Shown here one piece after another: positions 17,201 to 24,519 of a stretch of DNA of 64,000 bases. A model generated the notes under the pieces. It ran no database searches. It was not told the origin of the DNA and saw nothing but the letters and a program-made list of their open reading frames with translations. Each line of letters begins with the position of its first letter. The stretch's first letter is position 1. Made by a program: the position numbers and the translations under genes. Origin of the DNA: UBA2185 sp964564625 (lineage in GTDB: Bacteria; Desulfobacterota; Syntrophia; Syntrophales; UBA2185); contig CAZMBE010000009.1 in NCBI GenBank assembly GCA_964564625.1, positions 1 through 64,000 on the forward strand. The letters are read 5' to 3'.

Positions 17201-17617
17201 CTGGAAAATATTACCACCGGCACGTACGATAATACGACGTCCACCAACGCCGGGTATTATATCAATATTGCAGGAAGCGGAGAAAAGATCCTCGCAGATC
17301 CCGTCGTCTTCGGCGGTGTCGTCTATTTTACGACATACACGCCTTCGGGGAGTGACCCCTGTTCTCAGTCGGGGACAGCGTCCCTCTATGGTATACGGTA
17401 CACCTCGGGAGCCGGTGCATTTGCGGGTGGTGCAAGGAGCGTGTCTGTCGGGCAAGGCATCGCATCGTCCCCCGTAGTGTCGACAGGGCAGGGCGCATCC
17501 ACTTCTGATATTTATGTAACGACAAGCAGTGGTGGAGTTGGGCGCGTACCGTTTAATCCTCCGGGAGGAGGCAGAAGTTCGAGAATGCTTTTCTGGAGGG
17601 ATCAACGCTTGCAGTGA
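14295..17617 (+). CDS. pilY1: PilY1 tip adhesin/assembly protein (spans an assembly gap)
   Basis: Exported 1,055-residue protein once the gap is repaired. The signal peptide (MKFRRIFAFFICISVCIVSF) is followed by a von Willebrand A-like domain with the MIDAS motif ILIDLSGSME (about residue 50), and by the C-terminal PilY1 beta-propeller with the calcium loop DADNDGFIDTAYIGD near residue 815. Many cysteines lie in residues 75-370. 100 N plus a duplicated 55-bp flank (16804-17013) break the frame; removing 155 bases rejoins the frame exactly (WQQTI-LYDSSSG), so the gene is probably intact. Shorter C-terminally than many homologues. PilY1 caps the pilus, acts in adhesion and surface sensing, and is fitted here to cyclic-di-GMP control. 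Confidence 0.9.
16804..17013. other. assembly gap with duplicated 55-bp flanks (in pilY1)
   Basis: Bases 16804-16858 and 16959-17013 are identical over 55 bp and enclose exactly 100 N. This is the signature of two contigs that overlap by one assembly word but were joined with a default gap. Collapsing one copy and the N restores the pilY1 reading frame. Confidence 0.95.
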
Positions 17618-17659
17618 AAATATGAAGACTCTGTAAGGCTTGAAAATGATTGTGAACGT

Positions 17660-17692
17660 AACGGGCAGGTTTTTCGAACCTGCCCGTTTTTT
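17660..17692 (+). terminator. Rho-independent terminator of the pilin-pilY1 operon
   Basis: A perfect 12-bp stem, AACGGGCAGGTT with AACCTGCCCGTT around the loop TTTCG, is followed by a run of Ts, 43 bases after the pilY1 stop. It closes the DsbC-FimT-PilVWX-PilY1 operon. Confidence 0.93.
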
Positions 17693-17713
17693 ATAGCGAC
17701 GCTTACAGAATCT

Positions 17714-17785
17714 TACATAAACGCCGTATGCCGAACGGCACGTACGGTGGTGTGAGAGGTTGGGGCCGAAAGGCCCCACACCATA
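17714..17785 (+). mobile_element. group II intron domain V/VI-like relic
   Basis: CGCCGTATGCC-GAAC-GGCACGTACGGTG matches the catalytic domain V hairpin of bacterial group II introns: GCCGTAT on the 5' side, the two-base bulge in ACGTACGGT on the 3' side, and a four-base cap. It is followed by a second hairpin, GGTGTG...GGGGCC-GAAA-GGCCCC-ACACC, in the place of domain VI. No intron-encoded reverse transcriptase or other intron domain is seen upstream, where the pilY1 terminator lies 20 bases away, so this would be a 3'-end fossil. The rest of the spacer to 17917 has no gene. Confidence 0.45.
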
Positions 17786-17917
17786 TGTGAGCCGATAGTG
17801 TAGGTGAACAATGTTTTAGAATAGTAGTTTCACACCCTATCAGCCAAGGCGAAGGAAGGACATTGTTCTTAGGCTTGCCGAGTCGTATTCAAGGCCACCG
17901 ACAAGGTCGTTGGTGGT

Positions 17918-18691
17918 TTATTGCCGGGAGCGAATGGAATCAAGGCTTTTTCTGGCCAAGGTTCCCAAATCCGACTCCGGTGTTAGTTCTATAATGGTTT
18001 TGAACTCTGTTTTTGCCTTTTCGAAATAGCCCTGCCTGATATAACACTGTCCCAGCCAGTAGCGTGATTCTAATAATGAAGGGGCTGTTTGTAGTGATGC
18101 CTTGAAATGTTGGACCGCCTTATCTAAGTCCCCTTTAGCATAATACGCGATTCCCATGTGAAAATCTAATAGAGGAGGAGGCACCGTATTCGGCTTTATG
18201 TTTTTCGCCTTCTCGTAGGAACTCAGGGCCATTGGGTAATCCCCCTTCCCATAATAGGCCATTCCCATGTTGAAAAACGACTTATCAGGAGTATCGTAAA
18301 GAATATTGGAAAGGGCTTTTTTGAAGTATTCTATGGCAGTATCCCAACGTTTCATTTTCAGATAAATGTATCCCAGGTAATTGTGCGCTTCCGAGTAATC
18401 GGACTTTAGGGATAACGCTTTGTTAAATTTCTCAATGGCCTTGTCGTCAAGCCCTTTTCCGAAGTACGCAATACCCATATAGTAATGGAGTTTAGGATCC
18501 GTGGGAATGTTTCTTTCCGCTTGGATAAACTCCTTAAGGGCGTCATTGTAACGTTCTCCACCCAGATAGGCAATCCCCACATTAAGGTGCACTTCTCCCT
18601 GTTCCTTATTCCAGGGGCTCGTTGCGCAGGCCGTAATGGTAATGATGCATACCATTACAATCGCCTGTTTCATGATAGTAATCGTACTCAT
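17918..18691 (-). CDS. TPR lipoprotein, PilF/PilW (pilotin)-like
   Basis: A 257-residue protein with a lipoprotein signal (MSTITIMKQAIVMVCIITIT, then Ala-Cys) and at least six tetratricopeptide repeats (GIAYLGGERYNDALKEF, MGIAYFGKGLDDKAIEKF, LGYIYLKMKRWDTAIEYF, GMAYYGKGDYPMALSSYE, GIAYYAKGDLDKAVQHF, GQCYIRQGYFEKAKTEF). PilF-type outer-membrane pilotins of this build bring PilQ to the outer membrane, and this gene directly follows pilQ, which supports that role by analogy. The start at 18691 is chosen because longer frames run into the terminator hairpin; its ribosome site is weak. Confidence 0.78.
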   Translation of the reverse strand: MSTITIMKQAIVMVCIITITACATSPWNKEQGEVHLNVGIAYLGGERYNDALKEFIQAERNIPTDPKLHYYMGIAYFGKGLDDKAIEKFNKALSLKSDYSEAHNYLGYIYLKMKRWDTAIEYFKKALSNILYDTPDKSFFNMGMAYYGKGDYPMALSSYEKAKNIKPNTVPPPLLDFHMGIAYYAKGDLDKAVQHFKASLQTAPSLLESRYWLGQCYIRQGYFEKAKTEFKTIIELTPESDLGTLARKSLDSIRSRQ

Positions 18692-18730
18692 GGTATGATT
18701 CCAGACCTTCGTATAAAATTGTTTTTCCCA

Positions 18731-18778
18731 ATAAAACATTGAAACCTTTGCGAAAAGTGGGCAAAGGTTTCAATGTGT
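18731..18778 (-). terminator. hairpin terminator after pilQ
   Basis: CATTGAAACCTTTGC (18737-18751) and its exact complement (18761-18775) form a 15-bp stem with a nine-base loop. On the minus strand it is followed by TTTTATT. It lies 34 bases after the pilQ stop and before the TPR lipoprotein gene, so part of transcription probably ends here. Confidence 0.75.
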
Positions 18779-18808
18779 TTTAAAAAGTGATCGAAAATGG
18801 ACTGCTCG

Positions 18809-20670
18809 TTATCCGCCTTTTGGCTTTTCATGTTTGTCGGCAGCCTCTTCACCTCTTATAATCTTGGGAGTGATAAATACCATGAGCTGCCGCCTATTTC
18901 TTGTGATATCTTCAGTTTTAAACAACCAGCCAAGAATCGGTATTTTGGAGAGCCAGGGAACACCGGTGACCCCTGTCTCATCTTGTGTTTTTAAGATTCC
19001 TCCAATGACAATGGTATCTCCATCCTGGACCACAATTTTGGATTCTACCTCGCTTTTATTGATCGGGGGGTTCCCATCTAAATACGTGGCGCCCTTCGTA
19101 TAGTCTGCATAATCATTTGTCGCCTTGATTTCCATGGAAATCGTTTCTTCCGGCGTAATCTTTGGTTTCACGTCCAACCTGAGGACGGCTTCTTTAAAAG
19201 TAATACTCCTGTTTCCATCCTTGTCTATGGTTATGTAAGGGATTTCCTCGCCCTGCTTGATGGTTGCCTTGACATTATCCATAGTGGTAACTTTGGGTGA
19301 GGATATTATTTTTCCCTGATATCCCCTTTCCAGCGCCTGAAGCTGGGCTTCGAGGACAGCGTTGGAGCCTCCTATAATGAGACCGAATGTCGGTGATGCA
19401 ACTGCTGCAGGCATATTAACAGCGGCAGACTGTATTGTTTTTCCTGCTGTGGTGAGAAATGGAATAGCCGATGGATATCCCCATGTCGCTGCATTAGACT
19501 GTAACGTGCTTGTACCCCCAGTCAATGCAGCGGAATAACTCCCCACTTTGAAGTATGAGGCGCCCCCCCACGTTACGCCTAGGCTTCTGGTGAATTCATC
19601 CGAGGCCTCTACAATTTTTGCCTCTATGGATATCTGCCGCAGCTTTCCTTTTTCTTCCAGGCGGTCCTGTTCCGCTTTCTTGGCAAGGGCCTCTGCCTTC
19701 ATACGATCTTCTTCGCCCGCTCTCCGGTCAGCTTCGTCTTTTTTCATTCTTTCGTAGGTGACAACACTGATCACATCGCCCATCTGCTTTTTGGCAAGAC
19801 CCTGGACGTCTAAAATGGTATCAAGGGCCTGATCCCAGGGGACCTTATGCATGTGAACTGTCATGGATCCCTTGACATCCTCCCCGGCGACAATTGTAAC
19901 TTCCCCTGCCTCGGCAAGTAATCTCAGGACGGCCTTTATCGGCGCATCCTGAAAATCAAGAGATATTTTTCGCCCCATATACTTGGGGGCCTCTTTGCCT
20001 CCGTCGACCCTCGCCCACGAGGGTTTCTCTTGCTTTTTCGGTGAATCCTCTTTCGCAGTATCGAATTCTTTTTGTTCCTGCGCAATCAGCTTAGCCTCAA
20101 GAGCGCTGACATTAAAATCAATAAGGACATTCTGACCTGCTTGCCCCACACTGTACGGAACTCGCTCTTTGAGAGCTATTGTGATGAAGGCCCATTGTTG
20201 TCCTTCGATTGTGTTCTGGGCCGGGAGGACATTGATTACATTGGAAAGCTTTCCTCCCCCTAATGTACTTCTTAACTCCTGAGGCACAAATACATTTGCC
20301 ATTTTCACCAGCACGGCATTGCCAGCGAGAGCTTCTACAGTGGCGCCGGTTTGTTTCGATATATGAAAGGTAAGACGCTCTTTTCCTTTTATCTTTTCAA
20401 AGGTTATATCCAGCAGATGTCCTGTATCTGGCGTTGCGCNNNNNNNNNNNNNNNNNNNNNNNNNNNNNNNNNNNNNNNNNNNNNNNNNNNNNNNNNNNNN
20501 NNNNNNNNNNNNNNNNNNNNNNNNNNNNNNNNNNNNNNNCCTTTTATCTTTTCAAAGGTTATATCCAGCAGATGTCCTGTATCTGGCGTTGCGCTCCTTG
20601 CGTATTCTGCATAACCAAAAAGCGCGATAAAAACAGTCAACACTATAATCCATGGTATATTTTTTTTCAT
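18809..20670 (-). CDS. pilQ: type IV pilus secretin PilQ (spans an assembly gap)
   Basis: Outer-membrane secretin of about 568 residues after gap repair. In order: signal peptide (MKKNIPWIIVLTVFIALFGY), one AMIN-like domain (LLDITFEKIKGKERLTF onward), a secretin N/STN domain (KISLDFQDAPIKAVLRLLAE), a charged Lys/Glu/Arg linker, then the secretin pore with VESKIVVQDGDTIVIGG and VPWLSKIPILGWLF. It is shorter than Pseudomonas PilQ (about 714), having one AMIN-like domain. 100 N within duplicated 55-bp flanks (20385-20594) interrupt it; deleting 155 bases joins the frame at TFEKIKGKERL. The ATG at 20670 overlaps the pilP stop as ATGA. Confidence 0.92.
20385..20594. other. assembly gap with duplicated 55-bp flanks (in pilQ)
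   Basis: Bases 20385-20439 and 20540-20594 are identical and enclose exactly 100 N, the same 55-bp overlap length as the gap in pilY1. Removing one copy and the N run restores the pilQ frame on the minus strand. Confidence 0.95.
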
Positions 20671-21206
20671 GGTCTTACCTCACCTTCCTCCTTACGAAGC
20701 TTCATCGAGACCCTCTTCGTCTTCGCTTGTTTGGACTCCGCTTTTATAGTTTCTTCGACGATGACTCTGTCTGCAAGTATCTCTACCACTCTGCCATTGT
20801 GCAGACCAATATATGTTCCCACAAAAATGGGATAGAATTTCCCCTTCACATCTGTAACAATTGCTATCCTGGAAAGGTCCTGGATGGCAATACCTACAAC
20901 CTTGAAATGATCAACACCTGCTCTTTGCAGAGGATTAATAGGGAGGGCCTTCGGCGTTTCACGTTTTTTCTTTGCGCTCATTTCTTCTGTTATATATGGT
21001 TTAAATGGGTCAGGTTTCCCGACAGGATTGTATTTGTATGCAGGCGCTACTTTCATATCTGTGACTAACGTGGATACATCCTTTTCTTCAGGCGCCTTTG
21101 TAACTGTTGTTTTTGCAACGGCAGAGTTAACGTCTGATACCCAAATAATAGCAATGAAGACCAGGAAAAGAGTCATCATGCAAGCTGTGTTGTTATTTTT
21201 TTTCAT
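20667..21206 (-). CDS. pilP: type IV pilus assembly lipoprotein-like PilP
   Basis: A 179-residue exported protein: hydrophobic N-terminus (ACMMTLFLVFIAIIWVSDV), a PDPFKPYI motif that is the hallmark of PilP, the region LPINPLQRAGVDHFKVVGI, and a beta-sandwich with GKFYPIFVGTYIGLHNGRV. PilP links the inner-membrane PilNO complex to the secretin. No lipobox cysteine is evident, so it is probably anchored by its N-terminal helix. It overlaps pilO upstream and pilQ downstream. A GTG five codons before the chosen ATG at 21206 is possible. Confidence 0.9.
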   Translation of the reverse strand: MKKNNNTACMMTLFLVFIAIIWVSDVNSAVAKTTVTKAPEEKDVSTLVTDMKVAPAYKYNPVGKPDPFKPYITEEMSAKKKRETPKALPINPLQRAGVDHFKVVGIAIQDLSRIAIVTDVKGKFYPIFVGTYIGLHNGRVVEILADRVIVEETIKAESKQAKTKRVSMKLRKEEGEVRP

Positions 21207-21867
21207 CAGCTTTTTTCTCACCCATTTTTTCTACAAACATATAGGTTTTTATCATGCAGGATGTAGTTAAAGTACGGCCACTTCCCTTTACATCCTTCCC
21301 TTCTGACATGGTTATTTCCTCTATATTGATTATCCTTGGAAGCTTCGCAACCTTCTCAAAAAAAACAACTGCGCGGTGAAAGGCACCAGTAATTGTTACC
21401 TTTACAGGTATTTCATCGTAAAATTTCTCTTCAGGCTGTTTCGCTGAAGTTCCTTTGGCATCGGCTGGTTTTTTCTCACCAGGTTTTTGTTCCGGTGGTT
21501 TTTGTTCCGATTGTTTGGGCTCAAAGAGGAGAAAGTCGATACCAGAATCTTTTCCTGCCTGTGCGACAGCATATAAGAGCCCCGGTATTTCACGCTGATC
21601 GGGAAGTTTTGCCAAAGCAATTTTTAATGTTTCCCGTAAGGCATTCACTTCTCTGACGTACTTTTCCTTTTCGGCCGCGAGGCGTCCTTTTTCTACTACC
21701 TGCCCCTGTATTTGGGACAACTTTGTTTCAAGTTGTCCTTTCTTCTGTAGAGATGATTGCATAAAGAGCGAGTAATATGCTGCACCTAACACAATCATAA
21801 GTAAGGCGACAATCAAAGCTTTGCGCTTGGGGGGCATTTTTTTGATATCATCCAGGGTGAAAGCCAT
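21193..21867 (-). CDS. pilO: type IV pilus inner-membrane protein PilO
   Basis: A 224-residue bitopic protein: cytoplasmic N-terminus, one membrane helix (ALIVALLMIVLGAAYYSLF), a coiled coil (about residues 40-85), then the ferredoxin-like periplasmic domain with LPDQREIPGLLYAV and a C-terminal half starting at DEIPVKVTITGAFHRAV. A Lys/Pro/Glu-rich linker of about 30 residues (near 120-150, EQKPPEQKPGEKKPAD) splits the domain and looks disordered. It pairs with PilN to form the periplasmic alignment complex; the gene ends overlap pilP. Confidence 0.92.
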   Translation of the reverse strand: MAFTLDDIKKMPPKRKALIVALLMIVLGAAYYSLFMQSSLQKKGQLETKLSQIQGQVVEKGRLAAEKEKYVREVNALRETLKIALAKLPDQREIPGLLYAVAQAGKDSGIDFLLFEPKQSEQKPPEQKPGEKKPADAKGTSAKQPEEKFYDEIPVKVTITGAFHRAVVFFEKVAKLPRIINIEEITMSEGKDVKGSGRTLTTSCMIKTYMFVEKMGEKKADEKK

Positions 21868-21874
21868 GTGATTA

Positions 21875-22420
21875 TTATCCCTTCTTTTTCACGCACGATA
21901 TAATAAATCGCTGCAGTTTGATGCCGGCCACCTCTTTCTCTTTCGTAGAGACCAAATCGACGGATTTGATGAAGGTAGATCCTGCCAAATTTTTCATGAA
22001 ATGCGCAACAGCGATATTATTCCTGGCCATACCTTCAATGGTAATGGCAGTCCCTTTCTCTGATAATTTTTCAAGCCAGACATCTTTTACAGGTACCATT
22101 GTTGTTAATTCGTCCAGCATGCGAACGGGTGCCAGACGGTTTTCTTCAAGGGTATTGATAACAGCAAGTTTTTTCTCCAATAGAGCCTTGTCTCTTTTGA
22201 ATGTTTCTATATCGCTAATAATCCTGTTCAAACGATCAAGCTCATTCTGCTGCATTGTTATATTTTCTTCGAGACTACTTATGCGCATGTTGAGATAAAG
22301 GTGAAAACCACCTAATGCGAGAAGGAACGCAAGAAAGGCGATGCCGATGATCATAATCTGTCGTGTAATGTCTTCTTTCTTTTCTTTCTCCCGATAGGGG
22401 AGAAGATTAATTCTGATCAT
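21875..22420 (-). CDS. pilN: type IV pilus inner-membrane protein PilN
   Basis: A 181-residue protein starting MIRINLLPYREKEKK, the conserved cytoplasmic tail by which PilN enters a groove on PilM. A membrane helix (IMIIGIAFLAFLLALGGF), a coiled coil (residues 50-95) and the Fimbrial_PilN periplasmic domain (LAPVRMLDELTTMVPVKDVW) follow. It overlaps pilM by four bases (ATGA) and is seven bases from pilO. Confidence 0.94.
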   Translation of the reverse strand: MIRINLLPYREKEKKEDITRQIMIIGIAFLAFLLALGGFHLYLNMRISSLEENITMQQNELDRLNRIISDIETFKRDKALLEKKLAVINTLEENRLAPVRMLDELTTMVPVKDVWLEKLSEKGTAITIEGMARNNIAVAHFMKNLAGSTFIKSVDLVSTKEKEVAGIKLQRFIISCVKKKG

Positions 22421-23529
22421 TTGTCACCTACTTTTCTAAGTGCCAACCCAACTCCGACTGCAGCGATAGGAATAATATTTTCGATTGTTGCCGGATCAAG
22501 GGTTTGTGTATTGTAACCTATTTTTTTAAATGGATTCGCAATTTCCGCTTCCACATTGAGCCTTTGAGTCAAGTCATTTACTATACCCGGTATTTTTGCG
22601 CTCCCTCCGGAAATTAAAACATGCTTTATATATTCTCCCCCATAGGTTGACCGGAAATAGTCGACCGATCTTTCAATTTCAGAACAGATAGGCTCGGTAT
22701 AAGAAAGGAGGCTTTCCCTGAATTCTTTATCTTCTGCTTCGCTTCCGCCGGGTCCTTCAATTTTGATCCTTTCAGCTTCTTCGAATGTCACCCCCAGCTT
22801 CTGCTGAATTGCCTCCGTGATGGAATTTCCCGCGAGAGTGAAGTCTCTGGTGAAAATCGATGCGCCGCCTCTCACCACGTTAATATTTGTTATACTTGCT
22901 CCTATGTTGATGAGCACAGCCATTTCGTTTTCTTCAAAATCATAATTCTCTTCATACATGGTTTCGAGGGCGAAAGAATCTACATCCATTATTATGGGTA
23001 CATACCCCACTTGTTGAATGGCATCAGTGTAACCATTGACGATGTCTTTTTTTGCGGCGACGATAATAACATCCATCTGATTGGGATTAAATTCATTTTC
23101 ACCAAGGATTTGGAAGTCGTAGCTCACTGCTTCCATATCGTCGAAAGGCAAATACTTGCCTGCCTCATCTTTTATCAGGTCACGCAACTCACCTTCTTCT
23201 ATTGTGGGGAAAGTCACTTTTTTGACTATTACGGAGTGTCCGGAAAGGGATGTTACAACATTTTTTCTCTTGCAGCCGGATTGTTTGAACAATTCTTTAA
23301 TTTTCAAGGCCAAATCCTGCTGCTCCACGGCAACACCATCTACTATGATACCCTTTTCCAGAGGTATTTGGGAAAACCGATTCAGAATATATCCTTTTGG
23401 AGTTTCCTGCATTTCGGCAAGTTTTATAGAACTTGACCCTATGTCCAGCCCAACCAGTTGCTTGCTGCCTGGCAACAGGTTTTTAAAGATATCAAGACCA
23501 CCTGGTAACAGATTTTTAATGTTTAGCAT
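22417..23529 (-). CDS. pilM: type IV pilus assembly ATPase-like PilM
   Basis: A 370-residue actin-like cytoplasmic protein. The FtsA/PilM nucleotide-binding pattern is seen in VGLDIGSSSIKLAEM, AVLINIGASITNINVV, HVLISGGSAKIPGI and DPATIENIIPIAAVGVGLAL. An insertion-like repeat GLDIFKNLLPGSKQL precedes the first motif. PilM recruits PilN and senses pilus motor state. It leads the pilMNOPQ run and lies 33 bases after the ftsB-like gene. Confidence 0.94.
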   Translation of the reverse strand: MLNIKNLLPGGLDIFKNLLPGSKQLVGLDIGSSSIKLAEMQETPKGYILNRFSQIPLEKGIIVDGVAVEQQDLALKIKELFKQSGCKRKNVVTSLSGHSVIVKKVTFPTIEEGELRDLIKDEAGKYLPFDDMEAVSYDFQILGENEFNPNQMDVIIVAAKKDIVNGYTDAIQQVGYVPIIMDVDSFALETMYEENYDFEENEMAVLINIGASITNINVVRGGASIFTRDFTLAGNSITEAIQQKLGVTFEEAERIKIEGPGGSEAEDKEFRESLLSYTEPICSEIERSVDYFRSTYGGEYIKHVLISGGSAKIPGIVNDLTQRLNVEAEIANPFKKIGYNTQTLDPATIENIIPIAAVGVGLALRKVGDK

Positions 23530-23562
23530 AGGATCTCCGTGTGTAGATTATTATCTCGAGAT

Positions 23563-23829
23563 TCATTTTGAATATCGATAAACTAGATCTCCCTTCCTGA
23601 CCATTCCAATTTCGTTTCTTGCCACCATTTCTATATATTGAAAATCATTCCTTAGCAGTGCGACCTTTTTACTCAATTCCTTATTTTCAAGGGCAATATC
23701 GCTGTTTGTGTTCTTGAAAGCCAGTAGCCGTTCTTTCATTGCGTAATTGTCAACAAGGCCCCTTTTCCCAAAAGTAATGAGCATACTCATTAAAAACACA
23801 AACACAATGAGATATCTGCCAATCTTCAT
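23563..23829 (-). CDS. ftsB: septum-formation FtsB/DivIC-like protein
   Basis: An 88-residue bitopic protein with an N-terminal membrane helix (YLIVFVFLMSMLITFG), a coiled coil (about residues 30-62) and the FtsB-type end EMVARNEIGMVRKGDLVYRY. It would act in the FtsQLB divisome complex. It is sandwiched between a small regulator and pilM in one apparent operon. FtsB is usually next to eno in gammaproteobacteria; linkage to pil genes is less common. Confidence 0.82.
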   Translation of the reverse strand: MKIGRYLIVFVFLMSMLITFGKRGLVDNYAMKERLLAFKNTNSDIALENKELSKKVALLRNDFQYIEMVARNEIGMVRKGDLVYRYSK

Positions 23830-23889
23830 TCCAGCCTTTTGTATCCATTAAATAGTAAAAAAATATAGTAATAAAACACGTTAAAACAT

Positions 23890-24081
23890 TCAGTCTGCAA
23901 AAAAAACATCCTCATATTTTTTTTGTAAAGCTTTTGCGACTTTCAATTCAGAGTACTTTCGTGTTCGTAGCCCTTTTTCCATCTTCGTGATGGTCTGAGG
24001 CGCCAGACCTGCCTTTCTCGCAAGCTCGGCAATGCTCAAAGGAATAGCTTCACGCAGTTGCTTTACTTTATTTTTTTTCAT
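23890..24081 (-). CDS. small XRE-family HTH regulator
   Basis: A 63-residue protein that is essentially one Cro/CI helix-turn-helix: LREAIPLSIAELARKAGLAP (helices 1-2), QTITKMEKGLR (recognition helix) and RKYSELKVAKALQK. No effector or dimerisation domain is attached. It is first in the probable xre-ftsB-pilMNOPQ unit and follows a region rich in palindromes, so it may regulate its own operon. The target is unproven. Confidence 0.88.
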   Translation of the reverse strand: MKKNKVKQLREAIPLSIAELARKAGLAPQTITKMEKGLRTRKYSELKVAKALQKKYEDVFFAD

Positions 24082-24122
24082 TCGATCATTCCGGCATGAA
24101 AAATAGCCACCTTTTTGAGAGT

Positions 24123-24150
24123 GTTATACACTAACTATAAATTATGTCAA
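24123..24150 (-). promoter_or_regulatory. sigma70-type promoter for the xre-ftsB-pil operon
   Basis: On the minus strand TTGACA (24145-24150) is separated by 16 bases from TATAAC (24123-24128), which is preceded by TG as in extended -10 elements. The start would fall near 24116, about 35 bases before the xre ATG. Confidence 0.6.
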
Positions 24151-24167
24151 GTGATAAAGATCACAAA
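24149..24167. promoter_or_regulatory. CRP/FNR-family binding site
   Basis: On the minus strand TGTGATCTTTATCACT fits TGTGA-N6-TCACA with nine of ten half-site bases. It abuts the -35 box, and its centre lies about 41 bases before the predicted transcription start, the usual place of a class II CRP/FNR activator. HcpR-type regulators of Desulfobacterota recognise similar sites; which protein binds is unknown. Confidence 0.5.
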
Positions 24168-24180
24168 ATTACAATATTTT

Positions 24181-24323
24181 TTAAAATTAATTAATATTAA
24201 TTAAAGTAACGTCATTGTGTAAGCACACTTTGCCTATACTATCGGCATTTTTTAAAAATTCATTAATATTAATTAAAGTAACATCATCGTGTAAGCATAT
24301 TTTTCCTATACTATCGGCATCTT
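24181..24323. repeat. tandem 72-bp repeat with AT-rich palindromes
   Basis: Two units of about 70 bases with a 72-base period share AATTAATATTAATTAAAGTAAC, then a TCATyGTGTAAGCA block and a CCTATACTATCGGCAT end. Unit 1 holds the perfect 18-base palindrome TTAATTAATATTAATTAA (24187-24204); unit 2 keeps its 12-base core ATTAATATTAAT (24262-24273). They lie upstream of the xre promoter and look like duplicated operator or activator sites. The remaining bases to 24519, after the DUF39 gene, show nothing recognisable. Confidence 0.85.
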
Positions 24324-24519
24324 ACGCTTCACACACGGCGTGTTATATCAATTTCAGGTGTTTATAAAATTACTTCAATATGATATGGCCTTTTCAAGGC
24401 AACACGGCAAGAAAAGACTTAATTGATTTTCTGCCCCGCAAATCGAAGGATTTTTGGTTTAATGTTTCCATTAATGGATTGTATTAGGGGTTTCCTATAT
24501 AGAGGAGCCTTTTGATGTA

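Noticed and set aside
14295..17617. Frameshift or pseudogene in pilY1
   Set aside because: The break coincides with the N run and duplicated flanks and disappears when these are collapsed.
24181..24323. sigma54 promoters in the two repeat units
   Set aside because: GG and GC doublets occur on the minus strand but with eight bases between them, not the ten required.
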